Shown here one piece after another: positions 49,294-60,024 of a DNA stretch of 64,000 bases. Position 1 is the first letter of the stretch. Each line of letters opens with the position of its first letter. The notes under the pieces were generated by a model. That model was not told where the DNA came from. It saw only the letters and a program-made list of their open reading frames with translations, and did not search any database. Both the position numbers and the translations under genes were made by a program. The stretch is from Thiocapsa bogorovii (GTDB taxonomy: Bacteria > Pseudomonadota > Gammaproteobacteria > Chromatiales > Chromatiaceae): the NCBI RefSeq assembly GCF_021228795.1, contig NZ_CP089309.1, positions 5,329,501 to 5,393,500 on the forward strand, in the 5' to 3' direction.

Positions 49294-50082
49294 TTATGCG
49301 AGGGTTTCGCTCTCTTCGGTCTGCTTGCGATTCCGGCGTCCAAGGGCGGCGATGCCGAGCAGTGCGGAGCCGAATAGCCAAGCGGCGGCGGGGATCGGGA
49401 CTTGGCCGATGAAGTCTTGATTTGCCGTGCTTGTCAGCGCGACCAGGCCGCCCATAGCGGTCGCAGTACTCATCGCGTTGAGGTAGGCGGTCGCTTGGTT
49501 AAGGACGCCGGTGGTGAGCCCCGAGGTGATCTTCATGCTCCCGCCGGTGATGTCGTAGACAAATTCACCACTGGCGTTCGTTTGGCCCTCATGCACCACT
49601 TCCCAGATCGCGAGCTGCAGCGCCTGCTTCTGCACGTCCGTGAGGTTGCGAGCGTCGTTCAGCACGCCACTGGTGATCGCGGCACCAAGCAACTTCGCCA
49701 GGCTAGCCGCCTTAACGTCACCCATCGGACCTGCCGTTGAATCGGGTGCATTCGCGAGGCCAACCACGTCCCAAGTCCGACTCCCTGTTTGAGCGGTGTC
49801 ATCCAGATCGATGCAGAAGGTGACAAACTGGTCGGTCCCATACGTTAAGATCGGTCCCTCGGCCGCCGAGAAGTTAAAGATGCCGGTCGTCGTATTGCCG
49901 GTTTTTGTTGTCTGTGGGGAACCAGTGGGCGGAAGAACCACGGAGTAGCCGACACCACGGGTCTGTGTCATGCCACCGTAGGTTGCAGTCACCGTATCGG
50001 CCGCTGCCTGCCCGCTGAATGCCAATGCGCCGGCAAGTGCAAGCACGGATCCAACCGCGCTCAGTCTCATCATGGATTTCAT
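49294..50082 (-). CDS. Exported VPLPA-CTERM protein with thioester-domain-like Cys/Gln motifs
   Basis: 262 aa. Signal peptide residues 1-28 (cleavage near QAAA-D). The body has C90 in FVTFCIDLDD and Q156 in ALQLAIWEVVHE. The pair '[F/Y]C.D' and 'hQ.A.W' is the signature of thioester domains (TED), in which Cys and Gln form an internal thioester that can bond covalently to surfaces. The C-terminus is a classic sorting signal, VPIPAAAWLFGSALLGIAAL then GRRNRKQ. It has its own sigma-54 promoter (50191) and terminator (49203), so it is a monocistronic PrsR-type target. It is probably a matrix or surface protein processed by the exosortase. The thioester role is inferred from motifs only. Confidence 0.85.
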   Translation of the reverse strand: MKSMMRLSAVGSVLALAGALAFSGQAAADTVTATYGGMTQTRGVGYSVVLPPTGSPQTTKTGNTTTGIFNFSAAEGPILTYGTDQFVTFCIDLDDTAQTGSRTWDVVGLANAPDSTAGPMGDVKAASLAKLLGAAITSGVLNDARNLTDVQKQALQLAIWEVVHEGQTNASGEFVYDITGGSMKITSGLTTGVLNQATAYLNAMSTATAMGGLVALTSTANQDFIGQVPIPAAAWLFGSALLGIAALGRRNRKQTEESETLA

Positions 50083-50190
50083 CGTTTGACTCCCTGGTTG
50101 TGCGTCGCTTCGTTGATCGAGGACTGGACCGGCCGCATCGCGCTGCGAAGACTCGGGACAGCCGACAGTAGATACCGTCAGCTCTCTTTA

Positions 50191-50206
50191 AGCATCTCCC
50201 GTGCCG
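50191..50206 (-). promoter_or_regulatory. Sigma-54 promoter of the thioester-type VPLPA-CTERM gene
   Basis: On the minus strand CGGCACGGGAGATGCT matches TGGCACG-N4-TTGCW with GG and GC exactly 10 bp apart. Transcription would start near 50179, about 97 bp before the ATG. An AT-rich patch lies just upstream (about 50210-50235), where IHF-assisted bending could occur. Confidence 0.78.
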
Positions 50207-50776
50207 ACCTCATCATTACTTTTTTATTCAATGATTTAGGACGCGCTGGAGTCCCGTCCGGAGATCAGTCTTGGTCTCTGAGATTCCACAGATTGACGCT
50301 CTGGACGGGTTGGTTTTGCTGCCGCAGCGAAAACTTATTTTAAGTCATATGGATAGGTATTTTCGCCACTCTGGGGAGCTGTAAAAAAACCTGACGGTGA
50401 ATCCGGCTTTCAACCCGGCGACCATGAGCGTCCGTGGGGCTTTACTCCCGCAAGTCCAATAGCTTATCCCGGATCTGCCGTGCTCGCGCGGGTGTCAAGA
50501 AACTCGACTCCGCGTCGGCAGGATCAGATGATGACCGAGTGCGAGGAGTCGGACGGGGCCTTCTTTGTGGCGGGGATGTGTCCCGAGATCGACGAGGGTC
50601 GTTGTGACAACGGGATCCGTCGGATCGCCTTCGCTTCAATGACGGGGCTTCGGGTCAATCGGCCTCGTGGGCCCATTCGGCGTCTGCCTCGCGGCCTCAA
50701 CCTCGGGCGCGGGGTCGGAGGTTGTGTCGCTCCGATGCGTCCTCTCGGCCTTACGAGGGCTTCGGTCGTCTCCGGG
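50207..50776. other. Spacer between two minus-strand genes, no gene seen
   Basis: About 570 bp. The part near 50207-50350 is AT-rich and probably holds upstream activator sites for the sigma-54 promoter (CCCGTCC and GGACGGG half-sites near 50253 and 50307, about 50 bp apart). From about 50480 on, plus-strand frames are open but are shadows of the next gene or show no similarity. Confidence 0.4.
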
Positions 50777-52408
50777 TTAGGCGACCAGGCTCTTGACGAC
50801 GAGGATAGCGAGGGTCGCCGGGACGGCGAAACGCAGTGGATCCCAAGGGCCTTCGCGCTCCTGAATCAGGATCTCGATGGCATAGAAGAGCACGATGGCG
50901 GCGAGCACCTGGAGGCCGATCTCTCCAAGACCGAGACCTCTGAGCATCGGTGCCGTCAGGGCCGCAAGCAAGATCAGGACATCGAGCGTGCTCACGCGAA
51001 ATCCGGAGCTCGACAGACGTGTCCAGAGGCCCCCGAGCAGCGCAACCCCGCCGAAGAAGACCAGCAGACAGGGTTCGCAGATATCGATCAGGTGCGGCGA
51101 ATGCGCTACCAGGTAGACGACGATAACCGCCGCGGTGAAGGCGCTGATCCGCTCGAGGAAAAAGGCACTCTTCGTGCGTATCGCCAGGACGGCCAACGAC
51201 ACGACGAAGAGCGCTCCAGCCAAGACGCCGATGTCCGGTTCGACGGATTGCACGGACAGGGCACCGATGACGAGACACAAGGGAACCGTCAGGCTCAGGA
51301 TCCGAATCGGTGAACGCGTCACGAAACGGCGACGCCGTGCCCAGGCGCTGAACCTGACGAACGGGGTCCGATGCTCGTCCCGGCGTTTCAGACGCTCGTG
51401 GTAGTTCTCGAGCGTCCGGATCGCGGCCAGGATGAGTCCGCAGGACATCGCATAGGCGAGCAGGATCGCGCTGTCTGCGCTGTGCCGCATAAGATAGGCC
51501 AGGACGACCATCATGAACTGGGCGGTGTAGACGAGAGTGACGGCCTCGGCCTGAGTCAGGCCGCTGTCGATCAGCCGGTGATGCAGATGCGTCCGGTCCG
51601 CCTTGAACGGGGAATGTCCGGAGGCGATGCGCCGGACCATGACGGTGAGCATATCCAGGATCGGCAAGCCCAGCACGAGCAGGGGCAGGGCGCGGCTCAG
51701 GGCCAGATCCTCCCGCTGCGTGACCATAATGGCCAGCACCCCGGTCGTGAACCCCAGGAATTGACTGCCGGTATCGCCCATGAAGAGGCGTGCAGGGAAG
51801 GTGTTGAAACGCAGGAAGCCCAGAAGGGATCCGCCCAGGGCGGCCAGAAGAATCAGGAGAGAGCCCTCTGCACCGCCGTCGGCCACCAGCAGGAGGAGCA
51901 AGGCGGACCCCGCCAGTAGGCTGATTCCGCCGGCAAGCCCGTCGAGGCCGTCCGAGAGGTTGACCGCGTTGGTGATGCCGACCAACACCAGCACGGTGAA
52001 GGGAATGGCCAAGGGCATCGGCAACAGGCCGCCGGGGATGAAGGGGACCTCTTTGACGAGAACGCCGCCGGCGAGGACGACGACGGACGCGGCAAGCAGT
52101 TGGCCGAGCAGCTTCAGCCGGTAGTCGAGGTTGAAGCGGTCGTCGAGCAGACCGAACAGGAACAGCAGCGCGGCGGCGCCGAGGAAGGCCGCGAAAGGGC
52201 CTTCGATCGGCGCCCAGATGGCCACCGGGACCAAACAGCCGATCACGATCGCCACGCCGCCGATCCGCGGGATCTGCCCCTTGTGGACCTTGCGCGGATC
52301 GGGGGCGTCCATGAGGCCCAAGGGGCCGGCGACCCGAACGAGGAACGGGATCAGGGCCATCGCCAGGAACAAGGCTAGGACGAAGGCGTAAGCGGCACGA
52401 AGCTCCAC
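50777..52408 (-). CDS. WecA/MraY-like polyprenyl-phosphate HexNAc-1-P transferase with extended C-terminus
   Basis: 543 aa from GTG 52406-52408, preceded by AGGGAA; an ATG 14 codons upstream is the alternative. Family motifs: KVHKGQIPRIGGVAI, FGLLDDRFNLDYRLKLLGQL (catalytic DD), TNAVNLSDGLDGLAGG, RLFMGDTGSQFLGF and DRTHLHHRLIDSGL (UDP-sugar binding). The WecA-type core ends near residue 325. About 200 further residues contain five or six extra membrane helices of unknown role. It should start the repeat unit by moving HexNAc-1-P, probably GlcNAc-1-P, to undecaprenyl phosphate. This may have replaced the broken WcaJ-type enzyme at 199-1427. Confidence 0.9.
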   Translation of the reverse strand: MELRAAYAFVLALFLAMALIPFLVRVAGPLGLMDAPDPRKVHKGQIPRIGGVAIVIGCLVPVAIWAPIEGPFAAFLGAAALLFLFGLLDDRFNLDYRLKLLGQLLAASVVVLAGGVLVKEVPFIPGGLLPMPLAIPFTVLVLVGITNAVNLSDGLDGLAGGISLLAGSALLLLLVADGGAEGSLLILLAALGGSLLGFLRFNTFPARLFMGDTGSQFLGFTTGVLAIMVTQREDLALSRALPLLVLGLPILDMLTVMVRRIASGHSPFKADRTHLHHRLIDSGLTQAEAVTLVYTAQFMMVVLAYLMRHSADSAILLAYAMSCGLILAAIRTLENYHERLKRRDEHRTPFVRFSAWARRRRFVTRSPIRILSLTVPLCLVIGALSVQSVEPDIGVLAGALFVVSLAVLAIRTKSAFFLERISAFTAAVIVVYLVAHSPHLIDICEPCLLVFFGGVALLGGLWTRLSSSGFRVSTLDVLILLAALTAPMLRGLGLGEIGLQVLAAIVLFYAIEILIQEREGPWDPLRFAVPATLAILVVKSLVA

Positions 52409-52450
52409 AATGTTATTTCCCTGACGTGGCGGGCGAGGGTTTTCCGGCAT

Positions 52451-52689
52451 CGGCGTTAGGCGCCTGAGCGGAAAGTTTCGCCGTAGGTCGGGTTAGCGCA
52501 GCGTAACCCGACATTACGCTGCGCATGGCTGAAAGCCCTGTAGGGGCTGTAGGAGCTGTAGGAGCTGTAGCGGCGACTTTAGTCGCCTCTCCATCCTGGT
52601 CGTTCCTTTACCGAAATCACCTTGGAGCATGGCCACAACTCTTGTCGGGCGACTGAAGTCGCCCCTACCTGCGATAGTTGCCTTAGTAA
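52451..52689. repeat. Cluster of short repeats between the wecA-like gene and prsT
   Basis: Three kinds of repeat lie here. There are two GGCGACT..AGTCGCC dyads (52571, 52644), a GGGTTAGCGCAGCGTAACCC dyad (about 52490-52510), and a direct repeat of GTAGGAGCTGTAGGAGCTGT near 52540-52570. No gene. Confidence 0.6.
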
Positions 52690-52800
52690 CGGTTCAGAAA
52701 CAACTTAGCCATTCCGGTTCATTCTCCCCCCTCTCCCCAACCCCTCTCCCGCGAGGGGCGAGGGGCTAAGATGGATCACTTGTTATTGAATGGTTACTTA
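52690..52800 (+). repeat. Repeat family B, copy 2, reaching the prsT stop codon
   Basis: CGGTTCAGAAACAACTTAGC, CATTCCGGTTCATTCTCCCC, then CCCCTCTCCCGCGAGGGGCG, TAAGATGGATCACTTGTTAT and TGAATGGTTACTTA. The last three bases are the complement of the prsT stop, so the element ends exactly at the gene's 3' end. Confidence 0.88.
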
Positions 52801-55182
52801 GAGTGTTCCGAGAGCTGCCTTGGCATCGTCTAGGCCGGTGTAGGGTTGCTCGGTGGCGACGGCGGAGGTGAGCAGTGCCTTGGCTTCGTCGACTCGGCCG
52901 AGCTTGAGGTAGGTCATGCCGAGGTGATATTGGCGCTCGGGTGTCGTCTCGCCGGATGCCTGCACCTTCTCCAAGATCTCTGCGGCGCGCTGGTATTCGC
53001 CGACGCGGTAGTAGACCCAGCCCAGGGTGTCGAGGAAGGCGGATTGCTCGGAGCCCGCGAAGCGCTGTGCCAGTCCGAGGGCGCGGCTGAGATCGGCCGG
53101 CTCGTCGGCACGATGGTCGGCGAGCAGGACGGCCAAGTTGTTGGCCACCGCGTCCGCGGTCGGGTTGGTGGCGAGCAGGTTTTCGTATGCCTCGATCGCT
53201 TGATCGTAGCGGCCGGCCCGCTCGAGCATCATGGGCAACGTAAAGACCAGCAAGGGGCTGGCCTTGGTCGCCTCGATACCGGCCTCGAGTGTCGCGACGG
53301 CCGCGGCCGGGTCGCCGTCCGCGAGCTGGAGATTGGCGAGTCGCTCGTAGGCTAGGGGTGCCCCCGGCCGTTGCTCGATGGCCCGGGCATACTGCTCGCG
53401 TGCCGCCGCGGGATTGCCGGCGGCGATGTAGACCTCGCCCAACAGGTTGGTCGCGACGATGCTGTCGGCGTCCGCCTCCAGTGCACGGCGGAGACGTGCC
53501 TCGGCCTCATCGTAGCGCTCCAGGGCCAGATAGCTCCGGGTCAGGGCCACCAAGGGCTCGGCGGCCTTGGGCTCCTTGTCCAGCGCCGTCTCGAAGTGGG
53601 GGACGCTGGCCTCGATCTCGCCGCGGCGCTGCGCCACCAGCCCCTTGAGGTAGTGGCCCAAGGGGTGATCCGGCCGCGTGGCCAGCACCTGATCGGCGGT
53701 CTTCTCCAGGGCGTCCGTATCCGGCTGGCTCTCTTGGATGCGGGCCAAGGCGGTCTGGGCGATGTCGCTGTTGGGGTCGCGGGCCAGCAGGGCATCCAGG
53801 ATGACGCCGGCACCTTCGAGATCGCCGCTACGTTGGCGGAGTCCTGCAAGCTGCAGGTAGCCGGCGGGATCGTCCGGCGACAGCTCGATGGACTTCTTGA
53901 GCGCGTCCTCGGCGAGGGACAGCTCGTCGCGGGCGGCATGGGCCTCGGCCAGGATGCGCAGTCCGCCGATCGACTCGGGGTTGTTCCTGAGCAGGGTCCG
54001 CAGGTCGCCGATTGCCGTGTCCGGGTCGCCGGCCTGCAGGGCGATGGCGGCGCGGACGAGTAGGGCGTCGCTGTCCTGCGCATCCTTGGCGAGCACCTCG
54101 TTCGCGAGTGCTTCGGCCTCGTCGAGGCGCTCCTGCGCGAGGAGCAGCCCGGCGAGCTTGCCCCGCGCCTGCTGAGCGGCGGGGCTCTCACCGCCACCGG
54201 CGATGACCTCTCGAAAGAGCGTCTGAGCCTGCTCGCTGTCGCCTGCCTGCATGCGCAGGGATCCGAGGGCGAAGCGCAGATCCTGATCCTCCGGTGCTGC
54301 GGCGATGAAGGTCGCCAGGGTCTCGGCGGCCACTTCGACCCCCTGCTGGGTGGCCTGCAGCTCGACCAGCAGGAGCTTGGCCTGGCGATCCTCGGGCAGG
54401 GCGACGACGGCATCGCGCAGGGTCTGCACGGCCGCGGCGGTCTCCCCGCGTGCAGCCAGGTATTGGGCCAGGCGGGTGCGGTGGTCCAGGACCTTGGGCT
54501 CGCGCTCGATCAAGCGCTCGAGGACCGCGCGTGTGCCGGCGGTATCGCCCATCTGCTCGTTGATGCCGGCCATGGCCAGCATGAAGCGGAGGTCATCCGG
54601 GTGGGCGGCCAGCGCGGTCTCGAGCGCCTGTTTGGCGCCGGGCAGGTCATTGCGCTCGAGACGGATTTGAGCCAGGAGCGCGAGCGCCTCCCGGTCTTGC
54701 GGGGCCTGCGCGAGCGCGGATTCGGCATCCACCCGGGCCGCATCCAAGTCGCCTTGGCGGACACGGACGAAGCCGCGCAGGGCCAGCGCCGAGGCATCTC
54801 CGGGCTTCGCGGTCAACACGGCATCGGCCTGCGCCAGGGCCCCTTCGATGTCTTCGCTGGCGAGCAGCAAGGTTCCCAGCTTGACGCGGGCTTCCAGGTT
54901 CTCCGGGCTCAGCTCGACGGTCTTGGAGTAGGCCGAGTAGGCGTTGCGCCACTCTTCCTGCTGCTCCGCGATTTTGGCGAGCATGAACCAGGCTTCGGCG
55001 TCTTTCGGGTCAACCTGGAGCACGTTGCGGAACTCCAGCTGCGCCTTGACCAGGTCGCCCTCGTCGTAGAGGTCCAGGCCACGCTGCAGGTAGCTTTGGG
55101 CCCGGTCTTCCTGCCCGCAGCCCGCCGTCAAGGCGACGCTGCCGAGAAGAAGGAGAAGCTTCGCATAGGATCTTGGTTTCAT
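52798..55182 (-). CDS. prsT: PEP-CTERM system TPR lipoprotein PrsT
   Basis: 794 aa. The signal peptide ends in the lipobox LTAGC with Cys near residue 22, so the protein is a lipoprotein. The rest is a continuous array of about 20 TPR-like 34-residue repeats (AEAWFMLAKIAEQQEEWRNA, AYLQLAGLRQRSGDLEGAGV-type helices) ending with YLKLGRVDEAKALLTSAVAT. The length is slightly under that of typical PrsT (about 900). It is part of the exosortase/EPS machinery and is thought to scaffold assembly in the periplasm. A second, truncated relative forms the C-terminal part of the chimeric gene at 60526-62040. A TATAAT box lies just upstream. Confidence 0.92.
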   Translation of the reverse strand: MKPRSYAKLLLLLGSVALTAGCGQEDRAQSYLQRGLDLYDEGDLVKAQLEFRNVLQVDPKDAEAWFMLAKIAEQQEEWRNAYSAYSKTVELSPENLEARVKLGTLLLASEDIEGALAQADAVLTAKPGDASALALRGFVRVRQGDLDAARVDAESALAQAPQDREALALLAQIRLERNDLPGAKQALETALAAHPDDLRFMLAMAGINEQMGDTAGTRAVLERLIEREPKVLDHRTRLAQYLAARGETAAAVQTLRDAVVALPEDRQAKLLLVELQATQQGVEVAAETLATFIAAAPEDQDLRFALGSLRMQAGDSEQAQTLFREVIAGGGESPAAQQARGKLAGLLLAQERLDEAEALANEVLAKDAQDSDALLVRAAIALQAGDPDTAIGDLRTLLRNNPESIGGLRILAEAHAARDELSLAEDALKKSIELSPDDPAGYLQLAGLRQRSGDLEGAGVILDALLARDPNSDIAQTALARIQESQPDTDALEKTADQVLATRPDHPLGHYLKGLVAQRRGEIEASVPHFETALDKEPKAAEPLVALTRSYLALERYDEAEARLRRALEADADSIVATNLLGEVYIAAGNPAAAREQYARAIEQRPGAPLAYERLANLQLADGDPAAAVATLEAGIEATKASPLLVFTLPMMLERAGRYDQAIEAYENLLATNPTADAVANNLAVLLADHRADEPADLSRALGLAQRFAGSEQSAFLDTLGWVYYRVGEYQRAAEILEKVQASGETTPERQYHLGMTYLKLGRVDEAKALLTSAVATEQPYTGLDDAKAALGTL

Positions 55183-55203
55183 TGCATCTCTACCTTCGGA
55201 ATC

Positions 55204-55209
55204 ATTATA
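55204..55209 (-). promoter_or_regulatory. Likely -10 box of prsT
   Basis: A perfect TATAAT on the minus strand, 22 bp before the prsT ATG. The -35 region is poor. If used, the leader would be only about 15 nt, with GAAGGTAGAG as ribosome site. A sigma-54 site is not apparent here. Confidence 0.4.
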
Positions 55210-55319
55210 CCTTGCGTTCGCGGTGCACTGGCCGCGCGACCTGAATCATCGTGTACACAGCGTTGCTGGATCGTTGCGATCGAGATCATCCCGGACCGTC
55301 GTACGCTGAGATTGAACAC

Positions 55320-56849
<1,530 letters not shown>

Positions 56850-56970
56850 TGAGGCATACTCCAACGAGATCGGCGGATACAATCATACCGTGTGCCCGGC
56901 GAGACTATCTCACAAGAGGCCGTCGGAGGCGATGCCATGAACGGCTCGTCGCTTGGAGAGGTCTGCGTGC

Positions 56971-57519
56971 TCAAGACCGCTTTTGCGGCGCTCGGAGGCG
57001 GAATCCAATGAGCCCGAGCAGCGCGAATCCGAATAAGACCGCCGCTGACGGGATTGGAATCTGCGGTACACCGGCGCCGGGCGGCGTGACGGGCTCGGTT
57101 GCCCAAGTCCTGGGTATCTCAGGCCCCCCGATAACGGTCGGGAAGGGCAATGCAGCTGGGGGCTCGGTGCGTGTCTCGAGCGATTGCTGCTCTGCAGCCG
57201 TCCCACCTCCGCCCCCGCCGCCTCCGCCGGAAGCAGCGCCGCCGCCCGAGCCGCTGGCTCCCGAGCTCTGGGGTGGACTCGTCGACCCGAAGCTCGCAGC
57301 GAAGAAGGCCCTGGTGAGCGAGTGGACGTTGAGGTAGTGACCTTGCGGATCGATCTCGAAAGGACCGTCCGCGAGAAGAACTAGGTCCGGCGTATGTGTC
57401 GACAGCTCCGGTGAGACGAGGTCCGCTGCTGCGTCCATCGGGGCAGCAAGCGCAATACAGGTACCGAAGATGAATGGCCAGATCGGCCCGTTGCTGATGT
57501 TGGCTTTCACGAGAAGCAT
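56971..57519 (-). CDS. Small exported protein with a PEP-CTERM-like tail and a Gly-rich linker
   Basis: 182 aa from ATG 57517-57519, chosen because the signal peptide (NGPIWPFIFGTCIALAA) starts there; upstream codons lack similarity. After the signal come about 65 residues (DLVLLADGPFEIDPQGHYLN), a glycine/serine/proline-rich low-complexity linker (SSGASGSGGGAASGGGG), about 45 more residues, and the C-terminal tail VPQIPIPSAAVLFGFALLGL with RLRAPQKR. The tail fits an exosortase sorting signal (motif, helix, basic end) but deviates from the VPLPA form. It is probably a third substrate. It starts about 120 bp upstream of the dehydrogenase gene, on the same strand. Confidence 0.72.
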   Translation of the reverse strand: MLLVKANISNGPIWPFIFGTCIALAAPMDAAADLVSPELSTHTPDLVLLADGPFEIDPQGHYLNVHSLTRAFFAASFGSTSPPQSSGASGSGGGAASGGGGGGGGGTAAEQQSLETRTEPPAALPFPTVIGGPEIPRTWATEPVTPPGAGVPQIPIPSAAVLFGFALLGLIGFRLRAPQKRS

Positions 57520-57714
57520 CCTTGCGCGCCGCCGAGATAAGTCCACGACTGCGCGCGCTCGTTCGGCCGCCTCTTTTCGACAGCCCGGATGACGGAACCG
57601 AATGCCGAAGCATCTTCGGTGCGCCCTATATGGACCCGGTCGAGCCTCTCGCGTGTGCGGTCGAGGTTTCGATCGCACACGTTATCGGTGTGTGCTGGTC
57701 CGCTACAGGCTCTC

Positions 57715-57730
57715 ATCAAAGAGTGTGCCA
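57715..57730 (-). promoter_or_regulatory. Sigma-54-like site upstream of the Gly-rich sorting-signal gene
   Basis: On the minus strand TGGCACACTCTTTGAT has a perfect TGGCACA half and TTG of the -12 half, but GA replaces GC at -12. It lies about 195 bp before the chosen start. A leader this long and the changed base make it uncertain. Confidence 0.35.
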
Positions 57731-58327
57731 TGTCGCGTATCGGGCTTGATGCGGGACTTTCTAAAAGATAAGATTTATAGTAAACAGATTATTAAAAGAA
57801 TTAATGAAACTAATTTATGCGATCTGATCGGCACGATCGGCGTCGCGGCACGGTCCACAAGCCGGTCATTTGCCGTCGCAATATGACGAAAAGAAGCCGA
57901 TGGCGAGCGCAAAAGACGCCAGGTGGCCGCACGAATAGCAGGGTTAAAAGGGGGTTTGTTTCCCGACAGACAGAGGCGGGGGATGCGGGGTAGGGGCGAC
58001 TTTAGTCGCTTCGCGGTATCTCGCAGCTTTGGGTCGGGCGACCAAAGCCGCCCCCTCTCGCCTCTCGAAGCACAGACGTCACTGATCGTTGATGCGGTCA
58101 CGGCAGTGGCGTTCGAATGACCATCCTCAACAGAGGCCAGCCCCGGTGATCAGTCTGGCCGCGAGAGATGCACGCCTCGGCCTCCGAGTCGCAGCAATGT
58201 CTGGTTATTGGCACGCTCGATGCAGTCTTTCGCCTGCGGGGATCTCTCCTCACAAGCCAAGACCCGACTCCGTGACGCGACCCTGTGACTGGCACTCATC
58301 CGGCAGCGTTGCAGAGGGACTGAACCC
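57731..58327. other. Spacer with an AT-rich patch and dyad repeats
   Basis: 57768-57815 is strikingly AT-rich (possible upstream control region of the sorting-signal gene). GGCGACTTTAGTCGCT (about 57989) and GGCGACCAAAGCCGCC (58036) belong to the GGCGACT..AGTCGCC dyad family. No gene is supported. Confidence 0.5.
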
Positions 58328-58838
58328 TCATGCCCGCGGCGATGCATCTCCCGCGGCATCCATGCGATCGTCCGAGTGCTCCATCTGTGCCTGCACCGCC
58401 GTCAACCAGACCTCGCCGTCGGTATCATCAAGCAGGGCTTCGCCGAGCTGCTCGAGGGTCTCCGGCGCCCGAATCAGCGCCAACAGAACAGCGGCGCGCT
58501 CGGCGACCGCATCTCCGAAGCGCCGCCGAGCCTGGCGCTGCAGCAAGGCACGTTCGGATTCCAGACCCCGCTCTAGCCCTTGCTTCAACCCGCGCTCCAA
58601 CCCCCGCTCCATCCCCTTGCGCATGCCGATTCGCTCGGCCGTGGTGACGTATCGCATCTGCTCAGCCTCTTCGATGGCTTGAATGGCCCGATGGTCGTCG
58701 TCCTCCAACGGCTCGGGCAACGTCATCACCCGGTCGATGAAGGCATAGAGACTCAACACCTCGTCGCGGCGCGTGACCTTCTGCAGCTCCTTGTCGAGAA
58801 ACTCGAAGCCGCGCGACCAGTCGATGATGCCTGATTCA
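58328..58838 (-). pseudogene. Rpn-type PD-(D/E)XK nuclease/DUF4351 protein, C-terminal fragment
   Basis: The minus-strand frame starts abruptly with ESGIIDWSRGFEFLDKELQK and continues VLSLYAFIDRVMTLPEPLED, AEQMRYVTTAERIGMRKGME, a long run of (R/E)RGL(E/K)xG repeats, and the DUF4351-like end RRRFGDAVAERAAVLLALIR. The N-terminal nuclease half (PIDPKVDCVFKALLG...) is missing. A fragment of just that half is found at 63231-63330. The break coincides with a truncated toxin gene on the other strand, so a rearrangement joined them. Confidence 0.7.
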
Positions 58839-58848
58839 TGGCATTTGC

Positions 58849-59100
58849 TTGTTTCTCCTTCTCTACATCGCAAGCGACAACCCGGACACGGCGCGCGCTC
58901 TGCTGAAACGACTTCGCAGTCGCATCACGGACCTCGAGGACGCTCCGCACATCGGCAGGCCCGGCCGCGTCCCCGGCACGCGCGAGCTGGCTATCCCCGG
59001 AACCGCCCACATCGTTCCCTACCAGGTCAGCGGCGATCAGATGCAAATCCTGCGTGTCTATCACGGTGCCCGGCAGTGGCCGGATCACGTCGAAGAGTGA
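58849..59100 (+). pseudogene. ParE/RelE-type toxin, N-terminus lost
   Basis: The frame reads LYIASDNPDTARALLKRLRS, RITDLEDAPHIGRPGRVPGT, RELAIPGTAHIVPYQVSGDQ and MQILRVYHGARQWP. This is a ParE fold with the conserved C-terminal 'RV.H.aRqWp'. About 15 N-terminal residues (first strand and helix) are absent, because the sequence upstream belongs to the Rpn fragment. The only start, TTG 58849, is unconvincing. No antitoxin precedes it. Downstream 59101-59324 shows no gene. Confidence 0.7.
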
Positions 59101-59324
59101 CCCCGGAAGCACCGTCGCGTCGCCGGCATTGCCGGCGGCGAGTCTGCCGCTTACCCGACGCGACTGGCGGCGGGGTGGCTGTGGCCTCGATCTGTCCCGC
59201 CAGCGCCCCGTCGAGACCCGGCGGATGCCGAAAGGATCGGAGCCCCCCGGTGTCAGGATAGATGGACCTCACCGTCGGAGAAGTGATGTGAGTGACCATG
59301 CTGCAGGATCTCGCGGATCACTCG

Positions 59325-59741
59325 TCACTCGTCCTTCGGAATCGCGTTTCGCACGAAGGCCCGATACGCCGCCGCCCGCGCCTCGGGGGTCGATCCCAAG
59401 GCGGCGTAGCAGGGGTCCATGTCGAGCCAACCGGCCTCGGCTTCGCCGGCGTGCCATCGGTCGCTCGACCAGGGATAGGCTGCCGGCGTCTCGGTCATCC
59501 CCGCACGCACCGGGTTGAGCTCGACATAGCGGCAGCAGGCGAGCAGGTAGGCGTCGGTCTCCATCGGACGGGATTTGTAGCGCCCTTCCCACAGCGTGCC
59601 GGTTCGCACGGCCTGACGGTTGACGAAGCGCGTCTGCCGCCCGGCCAGGTGTTTCATGAGCCGCCCCAGATCCGCGATCGCCTCGCCGAGCTGCACGATC
59701 AAATGGCCATGATTCGACATCAGGCAGAAGGCATACACCTT
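59325..59741 (-). pseudogene. REP-associated tyrosine transposase (RAYT), 5' truncated
   Basis: The frame reads VYAFCLMSNHGHLIVQLGEA with the HUH motif HGH, then LGRLMKHLAGRQTRFVNRQA, GTLWEGRYKSRPMETDAYLL, CCRYVELNPVRAGMTETPAA and YPWSSDRWHAGE. All these belong to the Y1/REP transposase family. About 50 N-terminal residues (MPR...YHVT.RGN) are missing, and TAA at 59763-59765 closes the frame upstream. Possible cognate motifs AAAAGGGGACGG lie at 62076-63050. Confidence 0.8.
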
Positions 59742-59799
59742 GATGTCCCTCGGACTGTAGAATTAGCGGCGTCTGGTTATTTCGTCCGGAGAATTCCCG

Positions 59800-60024
59800 A
59801 TGACTGCGGCGGCACGGAAAGTTCTACATGAGGCCATTGGCCTGTCCGCGATGGAGCGCGCCGAGCTGATCGACGCACTCCTGCGAAGCTTCGATCCGAA
59901 GGCCGACGAGGGGATCGCGGACGCTTGGAGGGTTGAGGCCGAGTCCCGGATCGATGCCTTCGACGCCGGGGAGCTGACGGACGACTCCGCCGAGGCCGTG
60001 TTCGCACGGATCAATCGCCCGTGA
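59800..60024 (+). CDS. Addiction-module antitoxin (TIGR02574-like)
   Basis: 74 aa. HEAIGLSAMERAELIDALLR, SFDPKADEGIADAWRVEAES and RIDAFDAGELTDDSAEAVFA match the 'putative addiction module component' family that is paired with RelE toxins. The stop overlaps the toxin start by 4 bp (GTGA). The toxin reading frame is broken, so the antitoxin is now orphaned. It could still counter related toxins elsewhere in the genome. Confidence 0.85.
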   Translation: MTAAARKVLHEAIGLSAMERAELIDALLRSFDPKADEGIADAWRVEAESRIDAFDAGELTDDSAEAVFARINRP

